Assembly (NCBI RefSeq): GCF_002234375.1
Contig: NZ_NMQV01000010.1
Location: 1-64,000, forward strand
Reading direction: 5' to 3'
Source: Pseudomonas fluvialis
GTDB taxonomy: Bacteria > Pseudomonadota > Gammaproteobacteria > Pseudomonadales > Pseudomonadaceae
Length of the DNA stretch: 64,000 nt
The translations under genes were made by a program, and so were the position numbers. The notes beneath the pieces are model-generated. The model saw nothing but the letters and a program-made list of their open reading frames with translations, made no database searches and was not told the DNA's origin. Below are positions 39,051-47,858 of the stretch, piece by piece; the first letter of the stretch is position 1, and every line of letters begins with the position of its first letter.

Positions 39051-41288
39051 CTACTGGCCGGTGTTCCAGTCGGCCAAGAAGGCTTCAGTCAGGCGGTGCT
39101 TGGTCTTGTGCTCCTCAACGATCCCGGCAGATTTCATCTTGCTGAAGGTTGAATTCATCGAGGCTTTGTTAGCTTTATTGCCTGGTATACGCCTGGTTCT
39201 CAAGGCATCGATAACCCATTGGCTACGAATGCGGGGTCGTTGATCGTTCAACATGTCCACAACCAAGAACGTCATGTAGCCCTTGCTGATGCCCCATTTT
39301 TTGGCAAACGCGTCGGGTAGATCTTTGGTCTGCTGGGCAGTGATGTCCAGACCAAACCATGCAACGTAGTCATCAGCATGGAACGCAGTGCCTTCGTGCA
39401 GCAGCTTCGCTACTTTGGCTTTCAGGCCATCATTAAGCGCGGGGTGAGTGACTTGCTGTATCGCACGCTCAAGGTCGCCCCCTGCTTGCTTCAATACGCC
39501 TGGCTGTAGGCCATCCAGTAATGAACCCCAAAGCGCGTACAAATCTGCAAAAGCAGACCAGCCCTGTTCGATAACACCTGGAAATTTGTATCGAAGATCA
39601 CCCACTCGACGATCTTCGGCTGGCAGGGAACTCATGCCGACCAAGGTAGCTCTGACGCCATCCACGAGGATGTTGAGCGGAGTTATGTTCCTATGGGTGA
39701 ACCCCAGTCTGTGTAGATAGCCAAGCCCCGCGAGTAGTTGCTCAAGCCAGTTTCGGAACGCCTCAGCACTGATAGAGGCTTGGTCAAACAGCGTCTCACC
39801 ACTCGCCCATGCTCGACTGATGAAGTAAGCATCGCTGTTCGGGATTCGAGCAAGATCGAATACCCGCTCCAGTGAAGGATGGTAGATCTGAGCGAGCCGA
39901 TGATACTGATCAGCCACCAGCTCCCAAACTTCATCAGCATCGTCATAAATCTGAACCGCGCAATCGAAGCGTCCAGCGACGTGGCGAGACCGCCAGATGC
40001 TTGAGAAAGTATCCTCATCGACCTGCTCGACCAATTCATAACGATTGTCGAGAACTGCTCCTGGCTCAGCCTCAAAAGGAGCGTCTGATGAGGCAAGTGC
40101 AGTTGAAGCTCCCTCGCTCATAAGGCTAGCTATCAAGTGTGATAGGCGTTCTGAGGCCACCTGCCCTTCCGCATCGTTGCTTTCGGAGACTTTCCAGTGA
40201 AGAGTGTCGAGCAAGGGTTTAAACAGCGAGGTGATTAGGTCGATATCGTCGCCAGCGCTATGGTTGTTCAGGACATCGATAAAGCAAACCTCACCCGCGT
40301 CGGTGAGATAGATCGAGTTTGCGGAAACCCTACCCAGTGTGGCGCCACGGCGATGGATGCCCTGGATAGCTGTCAAGGCAGAAATCAGCGTCGACCTGGC
40401 TGACTCATCGGAATGCTTCGAGAGATCAACCAGCGAGAGCGGTTTGCCTTTGGGCATGTTGATCGGCAGAACCATCAGCTCACCATCATCAATCAGCGGC
40501 GCGCTGTAGGTCACGCCGGTTAAGCCAGCCAACTCTTGTAGTAACCGAAACTCGTCTCGCAATTGCGCTTGAAGCTGATCACGGCGCTCCTGGCTCTCGC
40601 AATTGGGCCGGTTCACGATTTTCAGCATCCACTTGGAGTTCCAGTTCTCCAAGTGATACTCCGCCATCCATAGCTCAAGGCCATTCTGATCGAGCAGGCA
40701 CTGTGTTTTTTGGTACTGCTGGAATCTATTGTTTTCAGCTATCTGCTGACGCAATTGCCCAAGAGTGGCAAGGACAAGCTCACGTTGCGCATCGATCAGC
40801 TCGTACGCCTTGGTAGCTGTTAGCCCCTCAGCGCTGGTCAACGCCTTGGTGATCCCGTCTGGCGTCCACACTTGTAGGGAGGGCTCATCTTTAATGAGCG
40901 AGATGCTATGACCTTTATCGCCGGTCACAAGCACTACTCCCTGACACCACGGCGCATACAAACCAATACCAGCTCGGTTACGGATACGGCCTGCAAGCAC
41001 GCGGGAGTTCTGGTTGGCCTTGCGCAACGCGTTATCAACAGGGCGACCATCCAGTAGCCAAACGTCCTTCCCCGCCTCTAGCGTCCCGCTGTAGCCCTTC
41101 ACGTCGATTAAATACACGCCCCAGTCACCGACGACTACTGCATCGATCTCCATTGCTTGGCCGGTTTCTGTCAGCAGCTCGATGTTGGTCAGCAGCCAAT
41201 AGTGATCAGGAAGCGCGTTCTTCAGCAGAGAAAATGCCCACTCTTCTGCGGCGTTGACTGGTTTGGCGAAGGGGACGTGCTTTGCCAT
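39051..41288 (-). CDS. NERD nuclease-like protein with two degenerate kinase-like domains
   Basis: 745 aa, with AGGAG six bases before the ATG. The N-terminal NERD domain (about residues 10-125) has the nuclease-like pattern MEIDAVVVGDWGVYLIDVKGY (D, then D-V-K). Two kinase-like regions follow (about 190-390 and 420-650). In the second, the usual HRD is HRN (FTHRNITPLNIL), DFG is missing (LVGMSS in its place), and the beta-3 AxK lysine is Gln (CAVQIY). It is therefore probably a pseudokinase. The C-terminus (about 665-745) looks like a small helical DNA-binding or HTH-like region. NERD-kinase fusions occur as PglW in BREX type 2, but no pglX or pglZ is here. It is the last gene of the operon. 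Confidence 0.75.
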   Translation of the reverse strand: MAKHVPFAKPVNAAEEWAFSLLKNALPDHYWLLTNIELLTETGQAMEIDAVVVGDWGVYLIDVKGYSGTLEAGKDVWLLDGRPVDNALRKANQNSRVLAGRIRNRAGIGLYAPWCQGVVLVTGDKGHSISLIKDEPSLQVWTPDGITKALTSAEGLTATKAYELIDAQRELVLATLGQLRQQIAENNRFQQYQKTQCLLDQNGLELWMAEYHLENWNSKWMLKIVNRPNCESQERRDQLQAQLRDEFRLLQELAGLTGVTYSAPLIDDGELMVLPINMPKGKPLSLVDLSKHSDESARSTLISALTAIQGIHRRGATLGRVSANSIYLTDAGEVCFIDVLNNHSAGDDIDLITSLFKPLLDTLHWKVSESNDAEGQVASERLSHLIASLMSEGASTALASSDAPFEAEPGAVLDNRYELVEQVDEDTFSSIWRSRHVAGRFDCAVQIYDDADEVWELVADQYHRLAQIYHPSLERVFDLARIPNSDAYFISRAWASGETLFDQASISAEAFRNWLEQLLAGLGYLHRLGFTHRNITPLNILVDGVRATLVGMSSLPAEDRRVGDLRYKFPGVIEQGWSAFADLYALWGSLLDGLQPGVLKQAGGDLERAIQQVTHPALNDGLKAKVAKLLHEGTAFHADDYVAWFGLDITAQQTKDLPDAFAKKWGISKGYMTFLVVDMLNDQRPRIRSQWVIDALRTRRIPGNKANKASMNSTFSKMKSAGIVEEHKTKHRLTEAFLADWNTGQ

Positions 41289-41358
41289 GACTTACTCCTT
41301 GTCCTTACTACCAAAACCATCCGGTAAAATGGAGGGTGAGTTTTAAGAGAGAGACACC

Positions 41359-41661
41359 GTGAAACTGCTGAGTACCTATGACGATCATGACGATGCCAAG
41401 GAAGCTGCTGAAAAGCTGGTTGGCGAGAAACGCCTGGCCAGTGAGCGAGATTCCACCGTGGTGGTCTACAACCTGTTCGGAATTCCAAGCTGGGGAAATT
41501 TCCACCGGCTGGGGATGTATAACCTGGTCGAGTTGAAGGGGCTGCTGGATCGGAAAACCTCTTGGCAGCCTGAAGATGCCGTGCGCCACCAAGAGATCCT
41601 GGCCACTCTGAGTGCAGTGGCCAAGAACTATTCCCTGGAGATTCCTTCTCATTGGTTGTAA
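41359..41661 (+). CDS. Hypothetical 100-aa protein inside the defence operon, opposite strand
   Basis: GTG start with AAGAGAGAGA upstream. The sequence MKLLSTYDDHDDAKEAAEKLVGEKRLASERDSTVVV suggests a small, soluble alpha/beta protein. I do not recognise a family. It lies on the plus strand between the NERD-kinase and Res genes and ends five bases before the Res stop, so it has its own promoter and breaks the otherwise one-strand operon. It could be a regulator, an immunity factor or an unrelated insertion. Confidence 0.6.
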   Translation: MKLLSTYDDHDDAKEAAEKLVGEKRLASERDSTVVVYNLFGIPSWGNFHRLGMYNLVELKGLLDRKTSWQPEDAVRHQEILATLSAVAKNYSLEIPSHWL

Positions 41662-41665
41662 GAGG

Positions 41666-44600
41666 TTAAGCCGCGTTTCCTTGAAGCTTTTCCAGACTCA
41701 ACTGATTGAGTTCCATACCTAGTTTTGAAGGATCCTGAACCACCAGGTAATGCCATAGCCCGTGCTCGCCGCTGCGGTTTACCGCATCAACCCAGCGCTG
41801 AGCTGCTTTGGCCTTGAGATCCGCGTCGTCGTTATATTGCCCCTTGATCTCGATAATGACCTTCAGCCCGATATCCAACTCTGCAATGAAATCAGGCACA
41901 TAACTGTGCTTGATATTCTGTTTGCGGTAGCTGATGGCAAAGCCTAAACGGTCGTTCTTTACCCACTTCACGACGCCTGGGTGAATGTCGAGCAGAAAGC
42001 CTGCGCTCTGTTCCCACTTAGCCGTATCGGCCACCATCAAATTCAGATGGCACTTGGTGACTGCGCGCACAGGCTTGGTCGTATGAAAGTCCACGTACAG
42101 CGTGCTTCCGAGCCCGGCAGAACCCTGTGGAATGACCGGTAAGAACCCGTGCTTTTCCTCCGTACCGCTTTGCAAGGCGTTGTAGAGGCTGCCAATTACT
42201 GACTGGGTGTAGTTACCGCTGGCCAGTACATCGCAGGCACAAGAGTCGCCCTTCAGAACCAGCTTCTCTCGTAAGAACCGTGCACAGGCATTCAGTACCT
42301 TTGGAAACAGCGTTCCTATTGGCACACTATCGCCCCGCTCGGTTCGCCACTGCTTACAGATATCTTTAGCCAGGATAAAGGCGACCTGTTGATCGCGGAA
42401 CATTGCGCGCCATTCAGCTAGCGATACTGAGGACTTCTTCCCGGCGCCAAAAGCGGTCAGGTTGCCATCAGGCGCGACCATCTGGCCAACCTGAACAGTC
42501 ATGGGCAGAGTCAGCGGGTCGATAGTGACCTGGGCGACTTGAGACCAATCAACCACGACATCGAACTGGTTTACCTCCTGGTAGCCCATGACGATAGGGA
42601 AGTCGATGCGGTACTGCTCACGCTCAGGCATCGAGAAAATATGGTGCTGTTCGCGCTCTGAAACCGTCGGGTTAACCGAGCGGGTTTTGAATGGAACCAG
42701 CTCAAACGGCACACCAAAGACCTTGGCCGTTTCTTCTGTGAAGAGCCCTGTATCTTCATTGACGACATAGCTCGCACGACGGAGTGCACGCCCTACTACC
42801 TGCTCACAGAGCAGCTGAGAGCCAAATGGACGCAACCCGACGATATGGGTAACCGTGTTGGCATCCCAGCCTTCCGCCAGCATGGCTACAGAGACAATGC
42901 AGCGAATGTCTCGACCAGGCGGAATACGCTCGTCGATCCATTGCAGGCCTTGGGTATCGCCCTCTTCCTCATCGTCGTCGCTGCTGAGCTTGTCATTGTG
43001 CTTGCGCACCAGTTCTGACCACTCCTCAGGCACTTTATCGCCCGGCCATTTGGCCTTACCGATAGTGTCGAGGATAAAGCGCATACGCCTTACCTCATCG
43101 CTACCGCTGCCTGCCTCCATTTCCTCGGCGATCTTGGAGTCAACCCGAACGGTAAGCTCCTTGCCCGGCACATTGCGGAACCACTCGGGTGCCTCACCGT
43201 AGCCGCCTTCGTTGTTAGCGAGCCAACCATGGACTTCCTTGGCCACCTTGGTATCGCGGCAAACCACGATGAACACGGGAGGAATGGGGTAGCGCTGCTT
43301 CTCTTTATGCAACAGCTCCCACTCCTGGAACTTCTTGAACCAGTCGGTTGCGAGCAGGGTAATTGGCGTACTGGCATAGTTCATCACCAACTGCGGCGTG
43401 AGCTTTTTGCCGTGACCATCTTCTTCAGCTTTGGCTTCTACCCAGCGCCATACGTTGAAGTAAGCCGCTTCCTCGGTGCCCCCAACATCAGCTGTTGGCA
43501 GCTCTGGAATCTTCACCAAGCCGGACTCGATAGCGTCGAGCAAACCGAAGTCGGAAACGATCCAGGGGAAGGGCTTACCGACTTCGTTACCCGAGCCCTG
43601 GATGTAAAACGGCGTGGCGGAAAGGTCTAGGCAGAGATTGATGCCGTTCTTGCGACCGTTAGCCAGCTTGTTGATTCGGTCGAGACCTTCGATCCAAATG
43701 GTGGCTTCTTTGGCATTCTTCTTGGTGGTTTCTTTGTCGTCTTCGAGAGAGGTTTCGCCCTCTTCATCGAGGTTATCACCGCGACGATAGGCATGGTGCG
43801 CCTCATCGTTGAACACTAGCCAATGCGGACTGCGGCCACGGCCTGTGCCCAGCTCCTGGCGCATACGCTTGAACCAGGCTGCATCGGATTCAAAGTATTT
43901 AACTTCGACTTTGCCTTTGTCCTTACCCGACTGTTTGGTGATCTCAACGGCTTCGCCAGTCTTAACCACCTTAGCCGAATCACCATTGACGGTGTTGCTC
44001 TCCAGCTTGGCGAGTTTGTGCCAGTTGGCGATCATCACCTCGCCCCGGCGCAGCTCTTCCATGCGCTGTACGGGCACCAACTGGCGGGTACGGTAGAGCG
44101 ACAAGTCGCCTAACAGCGGATCGAGTTCCTTGAGGCGTTCGCGGATGGTGACGTTGGGGCAAACGATCAGCACCGTATCGGAGAAGCGATCATCAGTCGG
44201 CGCTGCCACACGATTGAGAATCGACCAGGCAGCCATCATCCCCATTACGGTGGTTTTACCGGAGCCGGTTGCCATCTTGCTCGCGTAACGCGTGAAGGCG
44301 CGCAGCCCTTTGGCTTTACCTTCTGGGCCCGGTTCGTCCTTCGGAATCCCGAGGAGGCCCTTCTTGTAGACCTCAGCGGCCTCCACCAGAAAAATGATGG
44401 TTTCTGCTGCTTCAATCTGGGCAAAGAACAGACGTTGCCCGCGATCTTCGGCGCGCCACAGCTCGATTAGTTCTTTAGTGACCCGAGAGGCACCGTCATA
44501 AGGGGTGCCCGTCAACTTACCCGCTCGCCACTCATTAAGGCGCTGGCGGATCAGGTTGACCTGCCCTAGCTCTTCCTGGGAGCCAATGTCGGTTTCACCG

Positions 44601-44803
44601 AGCAGTTCGGCCTGCCGCTTGTTCTTGCGACCAGTACCGGCACCTTCTGGCACCCGGTAAAAGTAGTAGGCCGGGCGGCGGCCTTCTGCTTTGACAGGCG
44701 ACTTACCGACAGCCACTTGCCAATGGTGAGTCGGTTCCGCATAAGGTGAGTTGATAATGGGTTCCGGTACTTCGCTGACCGGTACGGCGGTACGTCCGGT
44801 CAT
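41666..44803 (-). CDS. Type III restriction (Res)-like DEAD/DEAH helicase-nuclease
   Basis: 1045 aa. Walker A YASKMATGSGKTTVMGMM (about residues 176-193), DEAH-type box VFNDEAHHAYRRG (about 335-347) and the helicase C-terminal motif QVVGRALRRASY (about 675-686). Near the C-terminus PDFIAELDIGLKVIIEIKG gives a PD...ExK nuclease site (about 970-990). This is the layout of type III restriction subunits, which translocate along DNA and cut with the Mod partner. The start overlaps the methyltransferase stop (TAATG), indicating translational coupling. Confidence 0.88.
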   Translation of the reverse strand: MTGRTAVPVSEVPEPIINSPYAEPTHHWQVAVGKSPVKAEGRRPAYYFYRVPEGAGTGRKNKRQAELLGETDIGSQEELGQVNLIRQRLNEWRAGKLTGTPYDGASRVTKELIELWRAEDRGQRLFFAQIEAAETIIFLVEAAEVYKKGLLGIPKDEPGPEGKAKGLRAFTRYASKMATGSGKTTVMGMMAAWSILNRVAAPTDDRFSDTVLIVCPNVTIRERLKELDPLLGDLSLYRTRQLVPVQRMEELRRGEVMIANWHKLAKLESNTVNGDSAKVVKTGEAVEITKQSGKDKGKVEVKYFESDAAWFKRMRQELGTGRGRSPHWLVFNDEAHHAYRRGDNLDEEGETSLEDDKETTKKNAKEATIWIEGLDRINKLANGRKNGINLCLDLSATPFYIQGSGNEVGKPFPWIVSDFGLLDAIESGLVKIPELPTADVGGTEEAAYFNVWRWVEAKAEEDGHGKKLTPQLVMNYASTPITLLATDWFKKFQEWELLHKEKQRYPIPPVFIVVCRDTKVAKEVHGWLANNEGGYGEAPEWFRNVPGKELTVRVDSKIAEEMEAGSGSDEVRRMRFILDTIGKAKWPGDKVPEEWSELVRKHNDKLSSDDDEEEGDTQGLQWIDERIPPGRDIRCIVSVAMLAEGWDANTVTHIVGLRPFGSQLLCEQVVGRALRRASYVVNEDTGLFTEETAKVFGVPFELVPFKTRSVNPTVSEREQHHIFSMPEREQYRIDFPIVMGYQEVNQFDVVVDWSQVAQVTIDPLTLPMTVQVGQMVAPDGNLTAFGAGKKSSVSLAEWRAMFRDQQVAFILAKDICKQWRTERGDSVPIGTLFPKVLNACARFLREKLVLKGDSCACDVLASGNYTQSVIGSLYNALQSGTEEKHGFLPVIPQGSAGLGSTLYVDFHTTKPVRAVTKCHLNLMVADTAKWEQSAGFLLDIHPGVVKWVKNDRLGFAISYRKQNIKHSYVPDFIAELDIGLKVIIEIKGQYNDDADLKAKAAQRWVDAVNRSGEHGLWHYLVVQDPSKLGMELNQLSLEKLQGNAA

Positions 44804-47800
44804 TACTCTGCCTCCGCCACGTTCAGCACGCGCATCAGCTCGTTACCACGCTCATCGATCACTTTGATGGCGATCTGGCCTTTGCTGTCAGCAACAAAGG
44901 GCTCACTGGTGGTACCGGCCAGGTGCTCCCATACGCTGTCGTTAAACTGCCCCTTGAGCGACTTTTGCAGATTGTCCCAGGCACCGGTACGCGGGAAAAA
45001 CACTTGGCTGGCACAGAAGGCCATGCCGTTGTAGCTGGTATCGAGCATCCAGCACGGCAGGTTTTCCGGCTCAACCGACTCTGTGTCCATCGTGTCAGGG
45101 CGGAAGGTGTCGAGCCCGAGGAGTTCTACCTGGTACATCGCACGGCCATCATCACGCAGCCCAGCAGACACAATACGCGCATCCGGCAGGCCGGTAATGG
45201 AGAAAAGCTGGTCGGTGTGGCTGGTCTTGAGTAGATCGTCCATGGCCACGTCCGGCGTCACACTAATGTAGGTGCAGGGCAAACGCAGGCGCTTGCGATC
45301 ATCCACCAGCTCACGCGCTTTGGCCTGGATGGCAAAACCAAAGAAGAACAGCTGACTGTATTTAAGGAAGTACGCCTCACTGGCTGCTTCAAATACCTGG
45401 TCGGAGCTGATCGCGCCGTCTTCAGGGCCAAAGACGATAGCGATACGTTGTTCCTGCTCGTCCACTGCTTCGGCATGCAGGAAGTCATTATCCAGCACGC
45501 GAACCTGCTCAAGCTTCAGGCTGCGATTGCCCGGCAGGCGCAGATTATGGCTGCGACGCAGAATATCGATCATGCGATCCAGATAGCTGCGCGCGTTGTA
45601 GCCAGCGGCTTGCTCTGCTGCCTGAGGGGTACCTTCTACTTCTAAGGAGTGAGCGGCTTGGATGGTAGCTTCGACAGTGAAGGGGCCGCAGACGCGAGTG
45701 ATGCCTTTGTTTTCTTCTGGGCGGTCAACCAGAGTAACGGTTTCAGGTTCCTGGTTATTGGCAATCGACTTCAGGGTAATTCGAGGAACTAGGCCGCCGA
45801 CTTCCTCGCCCTTACGGTTTTGTCTGCGCTTATAAACGAAGCCGCCGGCTGGGCCGCGCATCGGATCATTTAATTCATACCAAGGAAAACTCGCTGTTAA
45901 CAAGCGTTGGCGAGCTAGTGCTAGAGGTATGCGTGACGTATCACATGTGATCCATCGGCGGCCAAGCTTTTCTGCAACATATGCAGATGTGCCAGAACCA
46001 CAAGTTATATCTATGATTAGGTCGCCAGGATCTGTTGACATTTGCAAGCAGCGCTCAAGTACCTTAGTTCCAGTCTGGACGACATATAATCTTTCTTCAG
46101 CAAAGCCACCTGCTGCTGTGTCTGTCCAAAGATTGGATATAGGACGAAGTGGGAAGTCACTCCAAAATCTGACGAAGTATAGGGAGTTTTCAGTCGACTG
46201 GAGCCGACCAGCATCCGCTAGAGCTTGCATTCCTTCAGGGGTTGTACCCCACCATCTCTTTCCTGGCGTAAATTTTTGGCCATTATATTCAAAGGTGTAT
46301 TTTGATCCGGGGCCTGGTTTAGTTAAGTTGTCGAACCTATATCTTTGAGCGCCCTCGGGGATAAGGCTTGGATTTTTTTGTTCTTCTGAAGTCACTCTTC
46401 TGACTTTTCCGTCTTGTAATTTCAGCCACGAATATTGTACGGAACTAGAAGCGTCCAGAGCTCTTTCATTATAGATAGAATTAAATTTGAGATTTTTTTT
46501 GTCTTTTGCATACCATACTAAATAGTCAAATGCGGAAGCCAGGCCGTTAGCCATGGCCAGTCCCGAGGTCTTTACAAATGAAATTATAGAAACTCGATTG
46601 CTGCGCCCAAATATTTCGTCGGCAATTTCTAGAACATGGTTTAGGTTGTCATCTGAAATTTGGACGAAAAAGCTTCCGCTAGAACACATAAGCTCTTTTG
46701 CGAGCATAAATCTATCGCGTAAATACCCAAGATAAGAGTGAATTCCCAACTCCCAGGTGTCTCTATAGGCTTTCACCATCTCGGGCTCACGAATCATTTC
46801 TTCATCTTTTCCATGCTTAACTTCACGCTTCCTTACGAACGGTTGAAAATTAGACCCAAATTTAATTCCGTAAGGGGGATCAAAAAACACCATCTGCACT
46901 TGCCCACCCATCCCTTCATACTCAAGCAAGGAGTTCATCACTTGCAGGGAGTCCCCGAGGATTAGGCGGTTCGCCCACTGCTCCTTATGGGTATAGGCAT
47001 CGAGCTGGTCGGCAATGTCCTTGTCGGCGTTGTCGCCAAACAAATCCAGCATGGTGCCGGCGGCCCGGTGGGATTCGAGTGTCTTCAGGATGTTTTGCGT
47101 CGAATGCCGCTCATGGACAAACAGCGGTACGGTGGGCACGCTGATTTGCTGGCGTTCAGCTTTGCCTGCCCAATTGAGGAAAGGTTGGGTCAGGCTCTTG
47201 AGGCGTGCCACGCACTGGCTCAGGCTGTTAAAGCGTTCACCATTGCCCTTCCATACTTGTTCTTCGGTAAAGACGCTGGCCTCGCCTTTTTCGGCGGCTT
47301 CGGCGACCAGGTTGAGCAGCCATTCGGCAAAGTCGCGCTCGGCGTTTTCATCCCAGCACAGTTCAGGTGCCAGGCTGGAGTCGTAGCGATACTGCTTGGG
47401 GGGCTTTCTGGCGTTGAATTGCTCTTGCACGCCTACATCTGGGCGACTGGTGGCCTTGGTGTCGTACTGATAGGTGGCGTAAGGGTCTGCGCCCAGACCG
47501 GAATTCGAGGTCGTCTGGTTGTCTTCAGGCTGTGGGCGATGTTTGGCCAGTACCTGGTCTGCCAGAGATGAGGGTTTGCTAGCTGAGGGCTGCGCCAGAA
47601 ATACCGAGCCACCACGGCCTTGGCCTTTACCCAGCATGCCATTGGCAATCAGGGCATCGCGAACGCGCCAGTAGTCCTCTTCGCTGAAGCCGAATGTTGC
47701 TGCTTCGCTCAGCTGCTGCTGAAGCTTGATATTGCCAATGCTACTGCCGTCCTTCGGGAGTAATTGAAGGATCAGCTCGTGCAGTTTGGCGTCGTGTTGA

Positions 47801-47805
47801 CTCAT
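44803..47805 (-). CDS. Large adenine-specific DNA methyltransferase (Mod-like)
   Basis: 1000 aa. A winged-helix-like N-terminus (about 1-70) is followed by the catalytic DPPYGIKFGSNF motif (motif IV, about residues 310-320). The SAM-binding motif CGSGTSAYVAEKLGRRWITCD lies at about 605-625. Motif IV before motif I is the beta-class order seen in type III Mod. The region between them is the expected target-recognition part. It is strikingly AT-rich compared with both flanks (bases about 45,870-46,880), so it was probably exchanged by recombination. The ~350-residue C-terminal extension has no match I recognise. AGGAA lies seven bases before the start. Confidence 0.88.
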   Translation of the reverse strand: MSQHDAKLHELILQLLPKDGSSIGNIKLQQQLSEAATFGFSEEDYWRVRDALIANGMLGKGQGRGGSVFLAQPSASKPSSLADQVLAKHRPQPEDNQTTSNSGLGADPYATYQYDTKATSRPDVGVQEQFNARKPPKQYRYDSSLAPELCWDENAERDFAEWLLNLVAEAAEKGEASVFTEEQVWKGNGERFNSLSQCVARLKSLTQPFLNWAGKAERQQISVPTVPLFVHERHSTQNILKTLESHRAAGTMLDLFGDNADKDIADQLDAYTHKEQWANRLILGDSLQVMNSLLEYEGMGGQVQMVFFDPPYGIKFGSNFQPFVRKREVKHGKDEEMIREPEMVKAYRDTWELGIHSYLGYLRDRFMLAKELMCSSGSFFVQISDDNLNHVLEIADEIFGRSNRVSIISFVKTSGLAMANGLASAFDYLVWYAKDKKNLKFNSIYNERALDASSSVQYSWLKLQDGKVRRVTSEEQKNPSLIPEGAQRYRFDNLTKPGPGSKYTFEYNGQKFTPGKRWWGTTPEGMQALADAGRLQSTENSLYFVRFWSDFPLRPISNLWTDTAAGGFAEERLYVVQTGTKVLERCLQMSTDPGDLIIDITCGSGTSAYVAEKLGRRWITCDTSRIPLALARQRLLTASFPWYELNDPMRGPAGGFVYKRRQNRKGEEVGGLVPRITLKSIANNQEPETVTLVDRPEENKGITRVCGPFTVEATIQAAHSLEVEGTPQAAEQAAGYNARSYLDRMIDILRRSHNLRLPGNRSLKLEQVRVLDNDFLHAEAVDEQEQRIAIVFGPEDGAISSDQVFEAASEAYFLKYSQLFFFGFAIQAKARELVDDRKRLRLPCTYISVTPDVAMDDLLKTSHTDQLFSITGLPDARIVSAGLRDDGRAMYQVELLGLDTFRPDTMDTESVEPENLPCWMLDTSYNGMAFCASQVFFPRTGAWDNLQKSLKGQFNDSVWEHLAGTTSEPFVADSKGQIAIKVIDERGNELMRVLNVAEAE

Positions 47806-47858
47806 GGTGTTCTTCCTTAACTAAAACGGTGCGGCGCTTAGGCCTAAAGTGTGTGAAC

